NCBI GenBank assembly: GCA_963699305.1
Contig: OY969431.1
Coordinates: 1,116,001-1,180,000 of the forward strand
Direction of reading: 5' to 3'
Origin: JBGQAS01 sp963699305
Lineage (GTDB): Bacteria > Chloroflexota > Anaerolineae > Anaerolineales > Anaerolineaceae
DNA length: 64,000 nucleotides
Below are positions 25,428 to 37,137 of the stretch, one piece after another (position 1 is the stretch's first letter; every line of letters begins with the position of its first letter). The position numbers and the translations under genes were made by a program. The notes below the pieces were generated by a model that ran no database searches, had not been told where the DNA came from, and saw only the letters and a list, made by a program, of their open reading frames with translations.

Positions 25428-26453
25428 ATGGCTGAAATAACCTCTACTTTTTCTGAAGCTCTAAAAGCTCTTCTGGACACCCAGAATCCCTTTTCACCAA
25501 AATATCTGCATCGTTTTTCAGATCTGTTGCCTGAGAACATCCAGGAATTGAAAAAAATCTGGAATCAAATTACATTGTCCAGAAAGCTGGCATTGTTTTC
25601 AGATCTCCAGGAAATCCTCGATGCTGACACACTCGTGAATTTTGACGAGGTTGCCTGCGTGGGATTGGATGATGAGGTACCCGAAGTTCGCTTGTCTGCT
25701 CTGCGTCTGCTCGATTATTGTGAAGATACCAGAATGGTTCCCAAATACATCGATATGATGGAAAAGGACCCCGATGAAAAAGTGCGTTCGGAGGCTGTGT
25801 TCGCCTTAGGCGATTTTATCTATCGCGGCGAACTGGATGAAATTCCAACTGCACTATATGACCAGATCATGGATAGCCTGATAAAGGTTCTCAAAGGCAA
25901 CGATTCACCTTTGGTTCGTCGCCATGCCTTGGAATCCGCCAGTTATTCATGCCGTGAAGAGATTCCGCCAATGATTGAAAAGGCGTTCAAATCCACTGAA
26001 AAATCATGGAAATTGACTGCCCTGCTATCCATGGGGCGATCTGCGGATGAGCGTTGGGAAGAATCGATTATCAGCATGATGATTTCTCCCGACACTGAGA
26101 TAAGAGTGGAAGCCATTCAAGCCGCTGGCGAATTGGAACTTGCTTCTACTCGTCAAACTTTACTCGATCTCCTGGATGATCCTGAAACGGATCTCGATGT
26201 GCAAACTTCGGCAATTTGGGCACTGTCCAAGATCGGTGGAGATTCCGTCCGTTCCACCCTCGAGTCATTGCTCACAAAAGCTGAAGATGACGAAGAAGTA
26301 GAGTTCATAGAGAAAGCGCTGGATAATCTTTCCCTTTCAGATGGTCTTGGTATCAGCGAAATGCTGGATATGGGGATACAGGATGAAGATGACTTGGATA
26401 GTTTTATCGATGTAGAATCTGACTCTGAGGATGATGACCTCGATGAGTCCTGA
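25428..26453 (+). CDS. HEAT-repeat protein with acidic C-terminus
   Basis: 341 aa. From about 70 to 290 there are six or so HEAT/PBS-lyase-like repeats (VRLSALRLLDYCED, VRSEAVFALGDF, IRVEAIQAAGELEL, VQTSAIWALSKIGG). The last 30 residues are almost all Asp, Glu and Ser. A scaffold or protein-interaction role is likely; no enzyme motif. The acylphosphatase start overlaps its stop. Confidence 0.8.
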   Translation: MAEITSTFSEALKALLDTQNPFSPKYLHRFSDLLPENIQELKKIWNQITLSRKLALFSDLQEILDADTLVNFDEVACVGLDDEVPEVRLSALRLLDYCEDTRMVPKYIDMMEKDPDEKVRSEAVFALGDFIYRGELDEIPTALYDQIMDSLIKVLKGNDSPLVRRHALESASYSCREEIPPMIEKAFKSTEKSWKLTALLSMGRSADERWEESIISMMISPDTEIRVEAIQAAGELELASTRQTLLDLLDDPETDLDVQTSAIWALSKIGGDSVRSTLESLLTKAEDDEEVEFIEKALDNLSLSDGLGISEMLDMGIQDEDDLDSFIDVESDSEDDDLDES

Positions 26454-26748
26454 AGACCACTTCCGCTTACATGTCCTCATTGAAGGTCGTGTTCAGGGAG
26501 TCGGATTTCGCGAATTTGTTTTACGCAACGCATTACGTCTGGATTTAACTGGATGGGTTCGTAATGTTCATAACGGGAATGTCGAAGTTCTGGCCGAAGG
26601 CAATCGCCATACACTTGAAACCTTGCTGGTCATGCTAAAGCAAGGACCCAGCGCTGCTGCTGTCACCGCATTGCAGCAGGATTGGAGTGCAGTAAGTGGC
26701 GAATTCTCTACGTTTATAGTTGCCAGGACACTTTACTCCAACGAATAA
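26443..26748 (+). CDS. acyP: Acylphosphatase
   Basis: 101 aa from ATG 26443, with GAGGATG upstream, overlapping the HEAT gene by 11 bp. IEGRVQGVGFREFVLRNA carries the phosphate-binding loop and catalytic Arg; LTGWVRNVHNGNVEVLAEG carries the catalytic Asn. It hydrolyses acyl phosphates such as carbamoyl phosphate or 1,3-bisphosphoglycerate. It converges on uvrB with a 3-bp gap. Confidence 0.92.
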   Translation: MSPEDHFRLHVLIEGRVQGVGFREFVLRNALRLDLTGWVRNVHNGNVEVLAEGNRHTLETLLVMLKQGPSAAAVTALQQDWSAVSGEFSTFIVARTLYSNE

Positions 26749-26751
26749 ATG

Positions 26752-28797
26752 TTAATCAATCTCCCCTGATAGCAGCTGCGCCTTTTTCCAGGGTGGCAGG
26801 TTAGATTCTTCTGCCAGGATGGCACGCAATTCATATAATTGATCCCTTAAAGCAGCAGCTCGTTCGAATTCCAACTCCTTAGCAGCCACTTTCATTTGAT
26901 TTTCAACTTCATTGATAACCCGCTTAAGGTCGTCCTTTGGCATTCCAGAGTAGCCGGATTTTCCCGAATAGTCACCTTTGCCCTCAGCAGTAGCACTTAT
27001 TGATAATCTTTGGGTAAGGTCATACACAGCTTTGATGATGCTGACCGGTTCGATGCCGTGGGCAATGTTGTAATCCATTTGTTTCTTCCTGCGTCGGTTG
27101 GTTTCATCGATTGCCCGTTTCATGGAGTCCGTCATTCGGTCGGCATACATGATCACTTTCCCGTGCAGGTGCCGGGCAGCTCGTCCTATCGTTTGGATGA
27201 GCGCAACATCTGAACGCAAGAATCCTTCTTTATCAGCATCCAAAATTGCCACCAGAGATACTTCTGGAAGGTCCAACCCCTCACGAAGCAGGTTGATTCC
27301 AACGATCACATCGAAGACTCCCATACGCAGGTCTCGCAGGATACTGATGCGCTCCAGGGTTTCCACTTCCGAATGCAGGTAATGGACTTTGATCCCCATT
27401 TCCACAAGATAATCCGATAGATCCTCTGCCATGCGCTTGGTGAGAGTGGTCACCAATACTCGTTCTCCTGCTTCCACCCTACTGCGTATCTCGCCGATCA
27501 GGTCATCCACCTGCCCGGTGGTCGGGCGTAAATCAATCGCTGGATCGACCAAACCAGTAGGACGGATGATTTGTTCCACTACCTGGTTGGACAGCGAGAT
27601 TTCATATTGAGCAGGGGTGGCGGAAGTGTATATCGTGTACCCCATATGCCCTTTGAATTCGTCGAATGTCAGAGGACGATTATCCAGAGCGGAAGGTAAC
27701 CGGAATCCATAATCCACAAGCGTTTGTTTTCGTGAACGATCGCCTTTAAACATGCCGCGGATCTGCGGCAATGGCATGTGTGATTCATCCAACACCAGGA
27801 GATATTCGCTTGGCAGGTAATCCATGAGCGTCCAAGGTGGTGAACCCGCCGGGCGATGATCTATTTGGCGGGAATAGTTTTCAATGCCTGAACAGTATCC
27901 CACTTCCTTCATCATCTCCAGATCATAACGTGTCCGTTGCTCGATCCGTTGGGCTTCCAACAACTTGTTCTCTTTTTTGAATTCTGCCAACTGTGTTTCC
28001 AGTTCGCTTTCAATGTTGCTGATGGCGAGATTTAAGGCTTTCTTCTTGTGTTATGTAATGCTTTGCTGGATAAATGGATATTTCATTGGGTTCATCCAGG
28101 ATCTCGCCAGTCAGTGGATCAAATTGAATGATTTTTTCGATTTCGTCGCCAAAAAATGCAATCTTGAATAGCTTTACCCTCTTCATAAGCAGGGATACAC
28201 TTCCAGCGTATCCCCCCTCACCCGAAATACACCTTGCCGCAATTCCAAGTCATTGCGCTGATATTGGCTTTCCACGAGTTGGCGGAGAAGTGCATTTCTA
28301 CGGTATATGGAATTTTGGGTTAGCTGGACAACTCCCTTTCCATACGCCTCCGGATTGCCTAATCCATAGATGCACGAGACCGAAGCCACGATGATCACAT
28401 CCTTACGAGACATAAGTGCCGTGGTTGCAGCAAGTCGCAGCCGCTCGATCTCCTCATTTATATCTGTCTCTTTTTCTATATAAAGATCCTGTCGGGGAAC
28501 GTAGGCTTCTGGTTGATAATAATCATAATAAGAAACAAAGTATTCAACCGCGTTTTCCGGGAAGAATTCCTTGAATTCTGCATAAAGCTGTGCCGCTAGG
28601 GTTTTGTTATGCGCCATGACCAGTGCCGGCATCTGGATTTGCTGGATGACATTGGCAATGGTGAATGTCTTACCGGTACCGGTAGCGCCCAGTAACACCT
28701 GGTTGCGATATTTTTTTTGAATCCCTGCTACCAGTTGCTGGATGGCTTCAGGCTGATCGCCGGTGGGTTGATAGGGTGAGTGTAATTTAAATTCCAT
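26752..28797 (-). CDS. uvrB: Excinuclease ABC subunit B (three frameshifts in 28000-28190)
   Basis: About 680 aa. The N-terminal frame (28797-28183) has LLGATGTGKTFTIANV as Walker A and YYDYYQPEAY as the beta-hairpin. The C-terminal frame (27990-26752) has VTTLTKRMAEDLSDYL, GINLLREGLDLPEV and a UvrC-binding domain (KELEFERAAALRDQL). Between them the minus strand spells UvrB only if one base is removed near each of three sites: after the EVYP codons (about 28190), near 28160 and near 28035. Family residues such as FFGDEIEKI and LKSAISNIESELE then appear. An essential repair gene with three clustered shifts points to local sequence error. Confidence 0.9.
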
Positions 28798-28849
28798 GGT
28801 GAATCCGAATATTTGTTCTAATCAGCATTGTATCATAACTTGGGTGAAC

Positions 28850-31800
28850 TCACGAATCTGCAATTTCAAGATCAATGATCTTGATCAGGACATTAATTAA
28901 TTCGTCCCTCCAGGATTCGTTTGACGATTGGAAGGGTAACCAGTACGCATTTTTCCCTGGTCTTGCTTTCCCGATCGCCGGTAATTTGCGTACCGGTTCA
29001 GTAGTCCCATTGGAAGGAAATCGCAGTACGATCTGGTCGCCCTCTGCCGTAACGGATGACAGACCAGCTAACTCTGCACGCACTTTCACGCGGATATAGA
29101 AGAACAAATTCTTCACCACATCGGGAGGTTCACCGAATCGGTCTTTAAATTCGTCCGCCATAGCATCAATTTCATCTTCACTGACCAGGTTGGCAATCCT
29201 CCGGTATAACCGTAATCGTCGTTGTTGGTCGTCGATGTAATCAAGGGGAATACCAATTGATACAGGCAGATCCACGCTCACCAGGTTTCTTAATTCCTTA
29301 ATGTTTTGTCCTGGATGGGTAATCCTTTCATGCCAAAATCCCTGCGTACTTCGCGTACTGTCTGTGCAAGCATCCTGGAGTACAAATGAAAACCTACCGA
29401 TGCAATGTATCCATGTTGCTTGGTGCCTAGCAGGTCACCTGCGCCGCGCATTTCGAGGTCCCGCATGGCGATTGAGTAGCCTGAACCAAGTTGTGTATTT
29501 TCTGCAATGATCTCCAGTCGTTCCTGACCTTCATTGGTCGGGAGTCGGCGTTTATGACGGAAGAAGTATGCATATGCCCGTTGCGCACCCCTGCCGACCC
29601 TGCCGCGCAATTGGTACAGTTGCGCCAAACCAAAGGTATCTCCCCGATCGACGATTAATGTGTTGGCATTGGGGATATCCAAACCGGATTCTATAATCGA
29701 TGTGCATAGCAAAATGTCGATTTCACCTTGAGTGAATTGATGCATCACTAAAGCTAGTTCTTGTTCAGGCATCTGACCATGTGCAATCCCGATGCGGGCT
29801 TCTGGGATGAGAGTTTGAAGATGATGTTCCATCGCATGAATGGTATGTACACGGTTGTGAAGAAAGAATACCTGTCCTCCCCTGTCCAACTCGCGTAACG
29901 TTGCCTGTCGGACAATCTTGGGAGAATACGGTCCGATGTGAGTAACAACGGGTAAACGCTCTGCAGGAGGTGTGTTGATCACAGAAATATCGCGCACGCC
30001 GGTCAACGCCATATATAAGGTTCGCGGGATGGGAGTAGCGGTCAGGGTCAGTACATCCACTTCTGTGCGAAGTTTTTTAAAATGCTCTTTGTGCGCCACT
30101 CCGAACCGCTGCTCTTCATCGATGATGACCAAACCCAAATCCTTGAATTGCACATCCACCTGGATAAGCCGATGTGTTCCAATCACAATGTCGATTTCGC
30201 CCATACCAAGTTTTAGCAGGATTTCATCCTGTGCTTTTGGTTGCCTGAAGCGGGAAAGCATTTCCACAACTACAGGATAAGTGGCTAACCTCTGTTGAAA
30301 TGTCTCATAATGCTGCTGTGCCAGCACGGTGGTTGGAACCAGCATGGCAACTTGTTTGCCATCCATGACCGCTTTAAACGCTGCTCGTAAAGCGACTTCC
30401 GTTTTTCCGTATCCAACATCGCCACACAGCAATCGGTCCATGGGACGCGGCGTTTCCATATCCTGTTTGGTTTCCAGAATGGCTTTGCTTTGATCGGTCG
30501 TTTCAATATATGGAAAACTGGCTTCTAGTTCTTGCTGCCATGTTGTGTCTTTTCCGAAAGCATATCCTTGCGCCAATTGTCGCCGGGCATACAAATCCAG
30601 CAATTCCTTTGCAACTAACCGTACAGCTTCTTTGACTTGTTGCTTGGAATTGGACCAATCCGAAGTGCCTAAATGAGTCGCTGATGGCGGCGATTCATCC
30701 GGGCCGATGTAACGGGTTAATCGATCAGCTTGATGGATGGGCACAAAGATCTGGTCTCCGCCCTGGTATTCAATGCAAAGGAATTCGCGTTCTGTGCCTT
30801 CCAGCTGCCTGCGGACCAAACCGGTGTATTTGCCAACACCGAAATCGGAATGCACCACCCAATCCCCTGCTTCAGGTCAGCGAAGGCATCCTCTGGGATT
30901 TCAACCGCTTGTTGAATGCGTTGCCTCGGTTGGGGGCGAGCCCACCCGAATATTTCACTATCAGTGATCAGGTGCAGTGTGCTCCCATCATCTTTTTTCG
31001 CAACCCATCCCTCACTGAGTGTGCCTTCAATAAAAACTGGAGGTTGCGAGATCGTCGCTTCCTTGGAGGTTTCTTCCCATAGTTCGTTAAGGCGCTTTTT
31101 TTGCCGTGAGATGATCACAGCTTTATCATTTTTTAGAGAGATGTTTAATAAATGTTCATTGAATAATTTCAAATGCCCGGCAAACCGTTCTCCGGGATTA
31201 AAAGTATTGGCAATTGATGAAGGTTCTTCATTGGCTGAATGGCCCAACTCGAGCCATCGATGAGTCTCCAAGGTATCGTACAATTCAGACCAGCTTAGGT
31301 AAGGCGCCGGGAATTCATCATCGATGGTACTTTCCTGGATAGATCTTCCACGGGTTTTTACCGCTTGTTCTTCTAATTCGTTCCCTAAAGCCCTGCACAT
31401 TTCAATATCATCGATGAGGATGAGCGCATCTTTTGGAAGATAGTCCAGCATGGAAGCAGGATAGGAATGGATCAGTGGTAATGTGAATTCATCAATTTTT
31501 CTACCGTGCAACTCAATTCCTTCGGCTTTCACCGAAAGCACTTCCCGAGCTGGGACGATCAAAAAAGTATCGACCTGCTTAAGTGTCCGCTGCGTGGAAG
31601 GATCGAAATGCCGCAGGGTATCAATCTCGTCACCAAAAAATTCGATGCGAATCGGCATCGTTTCCATGGGAACCCAGATATCGAGAATACCGCCGCGCCG
31701 TGAAAATTGCCCTTGTTCGCTCACTACGTCTGCCGGCTCATATCCGATCCCTGTACAATATGACAGCAAGGCGTTTGGCTGGATGGTTTGCCTGAGCTTG

Positions 31801-32243
31801 ATTACTTTTGAGTGTTTAATGAATTCTCTGCGTGGTAAGGTGCGCGTCATCAGCGCCCGAACCGTCGAAATGATAAAAGGTTGCGCCGTAGAAATTGCTG
31901 AACCAGGAATTTGCTTTCCAGCCAGTTTTCCGAGCACCTCGAGACGTTCCCGCCGGGTATTGCTTTCCCAAGGTTCATCTTCGTAAAAGAGAGGAGTCGG
32001 TTCCGAAAAATATTGCTTGGCTGTAAGCGTTGACCAGAAGGAAATTTCTTCCAGCATGATCAATGCATGGTCCGACCTGTCCATCAGGTATAAAACTGGA
32101 ACATTGAGTTCACTTTGCAGCGCAATGGCGACTGGCAGACGGACTGAACGCAATAATCCCAAACCGCTGGGCTGTCTGATCTTTTCCAGATCTTCACATA
32201 ACTGCTTGAAGGCAGACAGCTTCCGAATATCGTCAATAAACAT
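28850..32243 (-). CDS. mfd: Transcription-repair coupling factor Mfd (two frameshifts)
   Basis: About 1130 aa, normal for Mfd. The N-terminal UvrB-homology module covers 32243 to about 31000 (GQFSRRGGILDIWV). The RNA-polymerase-interaction region follows (VVHSDFGVGKYTGL). The RecG-like translocase has LLCGDVGYGKTEVAL, VIIDEEQRFGV and QLYQLRGRVGRG. The C-terminal D7 domain lies in 29281-28850. Frame is lost near 30870 (one base missing in AAGCAGGGGATT) and near 29290. It displaces stalled RNA polymerase and recruits UvrA; it is in line with pth upstream and uvrB downstream. Confidence 0.9.
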
Positions 32244-32252
32244 TCAAACGCC

Positions 32253-32866
32253 TTAAACAGAACCGTTAAAATGCGTCATCGCAGCTTCAATCCCTTTTTC
32301 GATAAAGAGCTTGATTGCATCGACACCCTTTTTCATCGTTATTTCCAGAATATCTTTTTCCTGTGGCAGGAATTTCTCCAAGACATAGGTAGCTGCTTGT
32401 TTTTTACCTGCGGGTCTGCCAACGCCAAGTCGCATCCTCGGAAAAGATTCGGTTCCAAGACGCTCAATAATGGAAGCTACACCCTTTTGCCCTGCAGAGC
32501 CTCCATCTTTTCGTATCCGGATCGTCCCTAGGGGAAGGTCGATGTCATCGTGGATGACGAGGATGTTTTCAGCACTTACCTTGTAATATTTAGCCAGGCT
32601 TGCAACCGCGTTACCGGATAGGTTCATAAAGGTTTGTGGTTTGATGAGGATTATCGGTTTACCGTCAATTTTCATTGTGCTGACAATAGCTTTGGATTGC
32701 ACCTTTTTCAGCCGAATATCCAAGATTTCGGCAAGACGGTCAACAATCATGAAACCTATGTTGTGGCGACTTTCTTTAAATTCCCTCCGGGATTACCCAG
32801 CCCAACGATGAGAAAGGCAGGTGCTTTTATCGTTTCCCCGGATTCTTTTCTTCGGAATAGCTGCAT
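32253..32866 (-). CDS. pth: Peptidyl-tRNA hydrolase (one frameshift)
   Basis: About 204 aa. The ATG at 32866 with GGAG upstream starts MQLFRRKESGETIKAP, then LIVGLGNPG. One missing base near 32775-32785 breaks the frame; restoring it gives EFKESRHNIGF with the catalytic His, then MIVDRLAEILD. PQTFMNLSG and VIHDDIDLPLG hold the other active-site residues (Asn, Asp). It recycles peptidyl-tRNA. The 15-residue N-terminal addition before the core is unusual. It ends 9 bp before mfd. Confidence 0.88.
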
Positions 32867-32976
32867 GGGTCATTCTCCGTAAAAAAATAGAACAGGCAAC
32901 TGGTTAGTTTAACATGAAGAGTTAAAAGTTGCAATTATCATTTTCTCTTGACTTTATTATCAAATCTTCGCTATGA

Positions 32977-32982
32977 TATAAT
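32977..32982 (+). promoter_or_regulatory. Extended -10 of a leaderless membrane-protein gene
   Basis: TGA-TATAAT, box at 32977-32982, ends 7 nt before the ATG at 32990. No RBS. A TTGACT lies too far upstream to be its -35. Confidence 0.5.
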
Positions 32983-32989
32983 CTTTTTT

Positions 32990-33439
32990 ATGGCAGAAGA
33001 CGATATATCATTGGACGAAATTCAAGAAAGCGCTGAATCATCTGCTCCTTCGAGTGCAAAGCGTGTTATCCAAAAAATATTGATCCTTGTTGGGATACTG
33101 GTTCTTCTTGGGTTAACTGTCCTCGCCATCATTTTCTTATCCAAAAACCCATCCACAACGATTGTTGTTCGCGATATATTCATTATCTTTCTTGCATTCG
33201 AATCTTTAGTTATTGGTTTGGCGCTGATTATCTTGGTCATCCAGCTCGCCACATTGATCAATCTCATTCAGAATGAGCTGAGACCAATCATTCTCAATAC
33301 ACAGGATACGGTAAATAATCTGAAAGGGACAACACAATTTCTTTCCGAGCAACTGGTGGCTCCCGTCATTAAAATGAACAGTTATCTTGCTGGTTTTAAA
33401 AAAGTGTTTGATCTACTCCGGTTTGGAAAAAAGAAATAA
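32990..33439 (+). CDS. Two-helix membrane protein of unknown function
   Basis: 149 aa from ATG 32990. An acidic N-terminus (residues 1-22) is followed by a membrane helix at about 28-50 and a second at 60-88. A coiled, Gln/Asn-rich tail follows (NTQDTVNNLKGTTQFLSEQL) and then a basic end (FGKKK). The tail resembles DUF948-type proteins that often precede YtxH genes. The next gene is YtxH-like, so the two probably work together at the membrane. Function unknown. Confidence 0.7.
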   Translation: MAEDDISLDEIQESAESSAPSSAKRVIQKILILVGILVLLGLTVLAIIFLSKNPSTTIVVRDIFIIFLAFESLVIGLALIILVIQLATLINLIQNELRPIILNTQDTVNNLKGTTQFLSEQLVAPVIKMNSYLAGFKKVFDLLRFGKKK

Positions 33440-33478
33440 TCGATCCCGGAAATTATTTTGCTTTGAAAGGAGCATGAA

Positions 33479-33832
33479 ATGTCAGATAAAGATGATTTTG
33501 GAGCGTTTGTATTTGGTTTCCTTGTAGGAGGCATTACAGGCGCGGTTGTTGCGTTATTGTTCGCACCCCAAACTGGTGAAGAGACGCGCACAATGATCAA
33601 GGAAAAAGCCATCGAACTGCGCGATAAAGCATCGGATACCTTCGATGAGGCTGTCTCTGAAGCTGAACGAGCTGCCAAAGACGCCATGCACAAAGCTGAA
33701 CTTCTCTATAATGAAGCCAAAGCTAAAGCAGAATCGCTTACATTACATAAGAAAGTAGTTCTGGAAGCACCAAAACCGAAAGTTGTTGAAGTCAAAACGA
33801 AAAAACCGACAAAATCAGCAACAGGTGCGTAG
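33479..33832 (+). CDS. YtxH-domain membrane protein
   Basis: 117 aa. FGAFVFGFLVGGITGAVVALLFAPQTGEETR is the YtxH signature (a single Gly-rich helix ending in LFAPQTG). A charged amphipathic helix and a Lys/Pro/Val tail follow. Members are often stress-induced; mechanism unknown. RBS AAAGGAG. Confidence 0.85.
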   Translation: MSDKDDFGAFVFGFLVGGITGAVVALLFAPQTGEETRTMIKEKAIELRDKASDTFDEAVSEAERAAKDAMHKAELLYNEAKAKAESLTLHKKVVLEAPKPKVVEVKTKKPTKSATGA

Positions 33833-33840
33833 TTTTTCAA

Positions 33841-35494
33841 TCAACAGCGCTGGTAATTACTAGCGCTGTTTTTATTTAGTATTCCAGGATTTGGAAAACT
33901 TTTGGGATCAATTTTTAATACAATGCTTGCGGTGACCGATGCCGTGCTCCCCATATGCTTTGCAGCCAGTAATCCAGCTTGCGCATGCAGCCATGCACCT
34001 GCCCATGCGGCTTCAAATGCCGGAATGCCTAGAGCGCGTAATCCAGTAATCATGCCCGCTAGGACATCACCGCTACCTGCCTTTGCCAGCGCGGAAGTCG
34101 CAAATGGGATCGTACATGTCTGACCGTTCGGATTTCCTACAACCGTCAGCGCACCTTTCAACACAACGATACACCCCCATTTTTCCGAGAAATCTTTCGC
34201 TATCGATAACCGGTTTTTTTGGATTTCCTCAACAGTTAAACCACACAGGTCTGCCATTTCGCCCGGATGGGGAGTCAGAATGGTATCCTTGGGAAGATTC
34301 TTTTTCCACCCCTTTTCTTTTGCTAATAACCGTAGACCATCTGCGTCGATGATAAGGGGGGGTAAACCTGCGTTGTTGATCCTGCTTTCCATTTTCCTCT
34401 GTCGGCATGAACCCAATATTCTTGGGCTTTTTACCGGTTTGGTGTTGATATAAGATATTTGCGAGAAATTTTCCAGTTGTTTCTTCGGTTCCCCAACCTG
34501 GCCCGAGCAAGACCGCTGTCGCTTTTTGTAGCTTGCTCAAAAATAAATCACTCGCATTTTCGGAGATGACGCCAAGTTCATTTGGCAACAGCAACCATGT
34601 GGCTTCTGGGATCCTGCCCGCCAGTGCCATTTGGATGCCTTCAGGTACAGCGCACTGAACCAACCCAGTTCCAGTCGCATAAGCTCCAGCCGCACATAAG
34701 TATGCTGCTCCAATATAATTGATCGATCCCACCGCGATCATCGCAGCACCAAAAGTCCCTTTATGAGCATCCAAAGATCGTGTTGGTAATTCTTTTCGCA
34801 CATCCTCTTTTGTCGGTATTTCAGACCTTATTTTCGCCCAGGATTCCAACTTTTTTGGCAGACCAATATCTACGATCTCCAACTGCCCTACCAAAGGGAA
34901 TGCCGGGAAACGAAGCAATCCGCTTTTAATGGCTGCCATGCAAAGGGTCGTATTGGCTGGAATGCAATCCGCAGCGATCTCACCAGTATCGCAATTGACT
35001 CCAGATGGACAATCGACTGCGATTACCGTTGGTAAATTTTTTATTGAATTTACATATCGTAAAATGGAAGAGATTTCAGTACTGAGTGGCAGTGTAGCTC
35101 CGGTTCCAAGTACCCCATCCAACAATAAAGAGGATGCTTTTACCCATTCCTCCAGTTTTTTACGGTGGAGATCTATTTCACCACTTTCAAATGCTCCTCC
35201 ACATTGGAGATACCATTTCATCAAGGGATCTTCATCAGCGCGAGGTTTTACCAGGTAAGCAAATGTTTTCCATCCCGCCTTCGCTAAAGTTGCCAATGCT
35301 ACGAGTGCATCTCCCCCGTTATTTCCGGTGCCGATTAATCCAAGAACAGATTTATTTTCAGCATTGAATTGAGTCAAAATATAACGTGCCACCCCTTGAC
35401 CCGCTTTATCCATCATTTGCTCGTAGCTCACTCCTGACTGGGCAGCTTGAGTTTCAATTGTTCTCATTTCATCCACAGTTACAACTTTGTTCAT
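33841..35494 (-). CDS. nnr: Bifunctional NAD(P)H-hydrate epimerase/dehydratase (frameshifted)
   Basis: About 550 aa that repair hydrated NAD(P)H. The N-terminal YjeF epimerase domain (1-210) has IGTGNNGGDALVALATL and DCPSGVNCDTGE. The C-terminal ribokinase-like dehydratase has KGTFGAAMIAVGS, VLLGPGWG, LTPHPGEMADL, VVLKGALTVV and the catalytic AGSGDVLAGMI. The frame changes at about 34355-34420, possibly in the C7 run at 34364-34370; LPPLIIDADGL resumes the family sequence. The last codons overlap the opposite gene's terminator. Confidence 0.9.
33843..33877 (+). terminator. Intrinsic terminator after the YtxH gene
   Basis: AACAGCGCT (33843-33851) and AGCGCTGTT (33862-33870) with a 10-nt loop, then TTTATTT. 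It overlaps the last codons of the convergent Nnr gene. Confidence 0.88.
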
Positions 35495-35566
35495 GGGTCA
35501 CTCCTGAAATTCATAAATGATTATACCCTCCTGACGTGCGAAGATTTTGCAACTTGGCATCGTTGG

Positions 35567-35572
35567 TATAAT
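35567..35572 (+). promoter_or_regulatory. Extended -10 of the spermidine-synthase-like gene
   Basis: TGG-TATAAT, box at 35567-35572, ends 6 nt before the ATG at 35579. Leaderless start expected. Confidence 0.5.
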
Positions 35573-35578
35573 GTCCGG

Positions 35579-37137
35579 ATGCGTAAGCTGTTGTATGTGA
35601 GCGTGTTTTTCTCCGGGATGACCAGTCTGGCCGTGGAATTTTCCGCTTCCCGTCTTTTGGGAAATTATTTCGGAACTAGCAATCTCGTCTGGGCAAGTAT
35701 CATCGGATTGATCCTGATCTACCTTACACTTGGATATTTCCTGGGTGGTCGCTGGGCGGACCGATCGCCACATTTAAAGCCTTTTTTAAGATCTTATGCT
35801 GGGCTGGCTTCACGGTTGGACTTATCCCGATTATTTCCCGTCCAATCTTGCAAGTTGCTGCACAAGCATTTGATGAATTGCAGTTCGGCGTCCTGGTTGG
35901 TTCATTTGTCTCCGTGATGATCCTTTTTTGCATTCCCATTACCCTTCTTGGGACAGCTTCACCCTTTGCCATCCGTCTGGCAATTAAAGATGCCAAGACT
36001 GCAGGAGGGGTATCGGGAAGAGTCTACGCGATTTCAACCATTGGTTCTTTCATTGGTACATTTCTACCAGTATTAATCCTTATCCCTCTCATCGGAACCT
36101 ACCGAACTTTCATGGTGTTTAGTTCGATGTTGCTGATCATTGCACTATATGGTCTTTGGCGATCCGTAAACTGGAAAGTCGCTCTTCTCCATTTGCCATT
36201 ACTTTTGATAGTCGTCGTTTTGGCAGTGATCGGAATCCGAGGTTTGGATAAAAAGAACGCTGAATCCGTTTATGAAACCGAATCTGCATACAATTACATC
36301 CAGGTTCGAGAAAAGAATGGAACGCGGTATTTACACCTTAACGAAGGACAGGGATATCATTCCGTTTTTAATCCCAAGGAACTTGCAACAGGAGGACCAT
36401 GGGATCAAGTACTTGTTGCTCCATTTTTCAATACTTTTCCAGTATCTGTGGATGATGTTCAGCATTTAGCCATCGTCGGCCTGGCTGCGGGTACTTCCGT
36501 GCGCCAGGCATCCGCCGTATTCCCTTCGATTGAAATTGATGGATTTGAGATTGATCCAAAAATCATAGAAGTTGCCCGTCTGTATTTTGACATGAATGAA
36601 ACTCAATTAAAGATAGTGCTGCAGGATGGACGGATTGGGCTTGAGAATAGTACACAATCCTACGATATCATCAGCGTCGATGCCTACCGACCTCCCTATA
36701 TTCCACCCCATTTCACCACTCAAGAATTCTTTCGGATCGTTAAGGATCATCTTTCTGAAAATGGTACCGTTGTTCTAAATGTTGGTCGTAGTCCAATTGA
36801 TCGAAGTTTGATCGATCATTTGTATAGCACGATTCGTTCGGTTTTTCCTTCAGTTTATCTAATGGATGTTCCTGATTCATTAAATACGATCATTTTTGCA
36901 ACCCTGCGACCCACTACCATAGATAATCTTTATTTAAACTTTAATGCTCTGCAGAAAGATGGTACTGTTCAACCGTTACTCATTCAAGCCATGACAACAA
37001 CGCTTTCCAGCCTTAAACAAGCACCCGCCTACAATCCGAACTTCGTTTTTACAGATGATCTTTCCCCAATCGAGTGGATCACCAATCGTATGATTATCAA
37101 CTTTATGTTATCCGATCAAATGGAGCTAATAAAATGA
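35579..37137 (+). CDS. Membrane-fused spermidine-synthase-like protein (frameshifted)
   Basis: About 519 aa. Residues 1-230 form seven or so membrane helices (AVEFSASRLLGNYFGTSNLVWA, FCIPITLLGTASPFAIRLA). From about 235 on there is a Rossmann methyltransferase-like domain with LAIVGLAAGTSVRQ, IEIDGFEIDPKIIEVA and YDIISVDAYRPPYIPPHFTT, as in spermidine synthase SpeE. The frame breaks at 35782-35790, where one T seems missing from a T6 run. Polyamine-synthase activity is not proven for such fusions; they are common as 'fused MFS/spermidine synthase'. Start ATG 35579 follows a -10 box directly. Confidence 0.8.
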
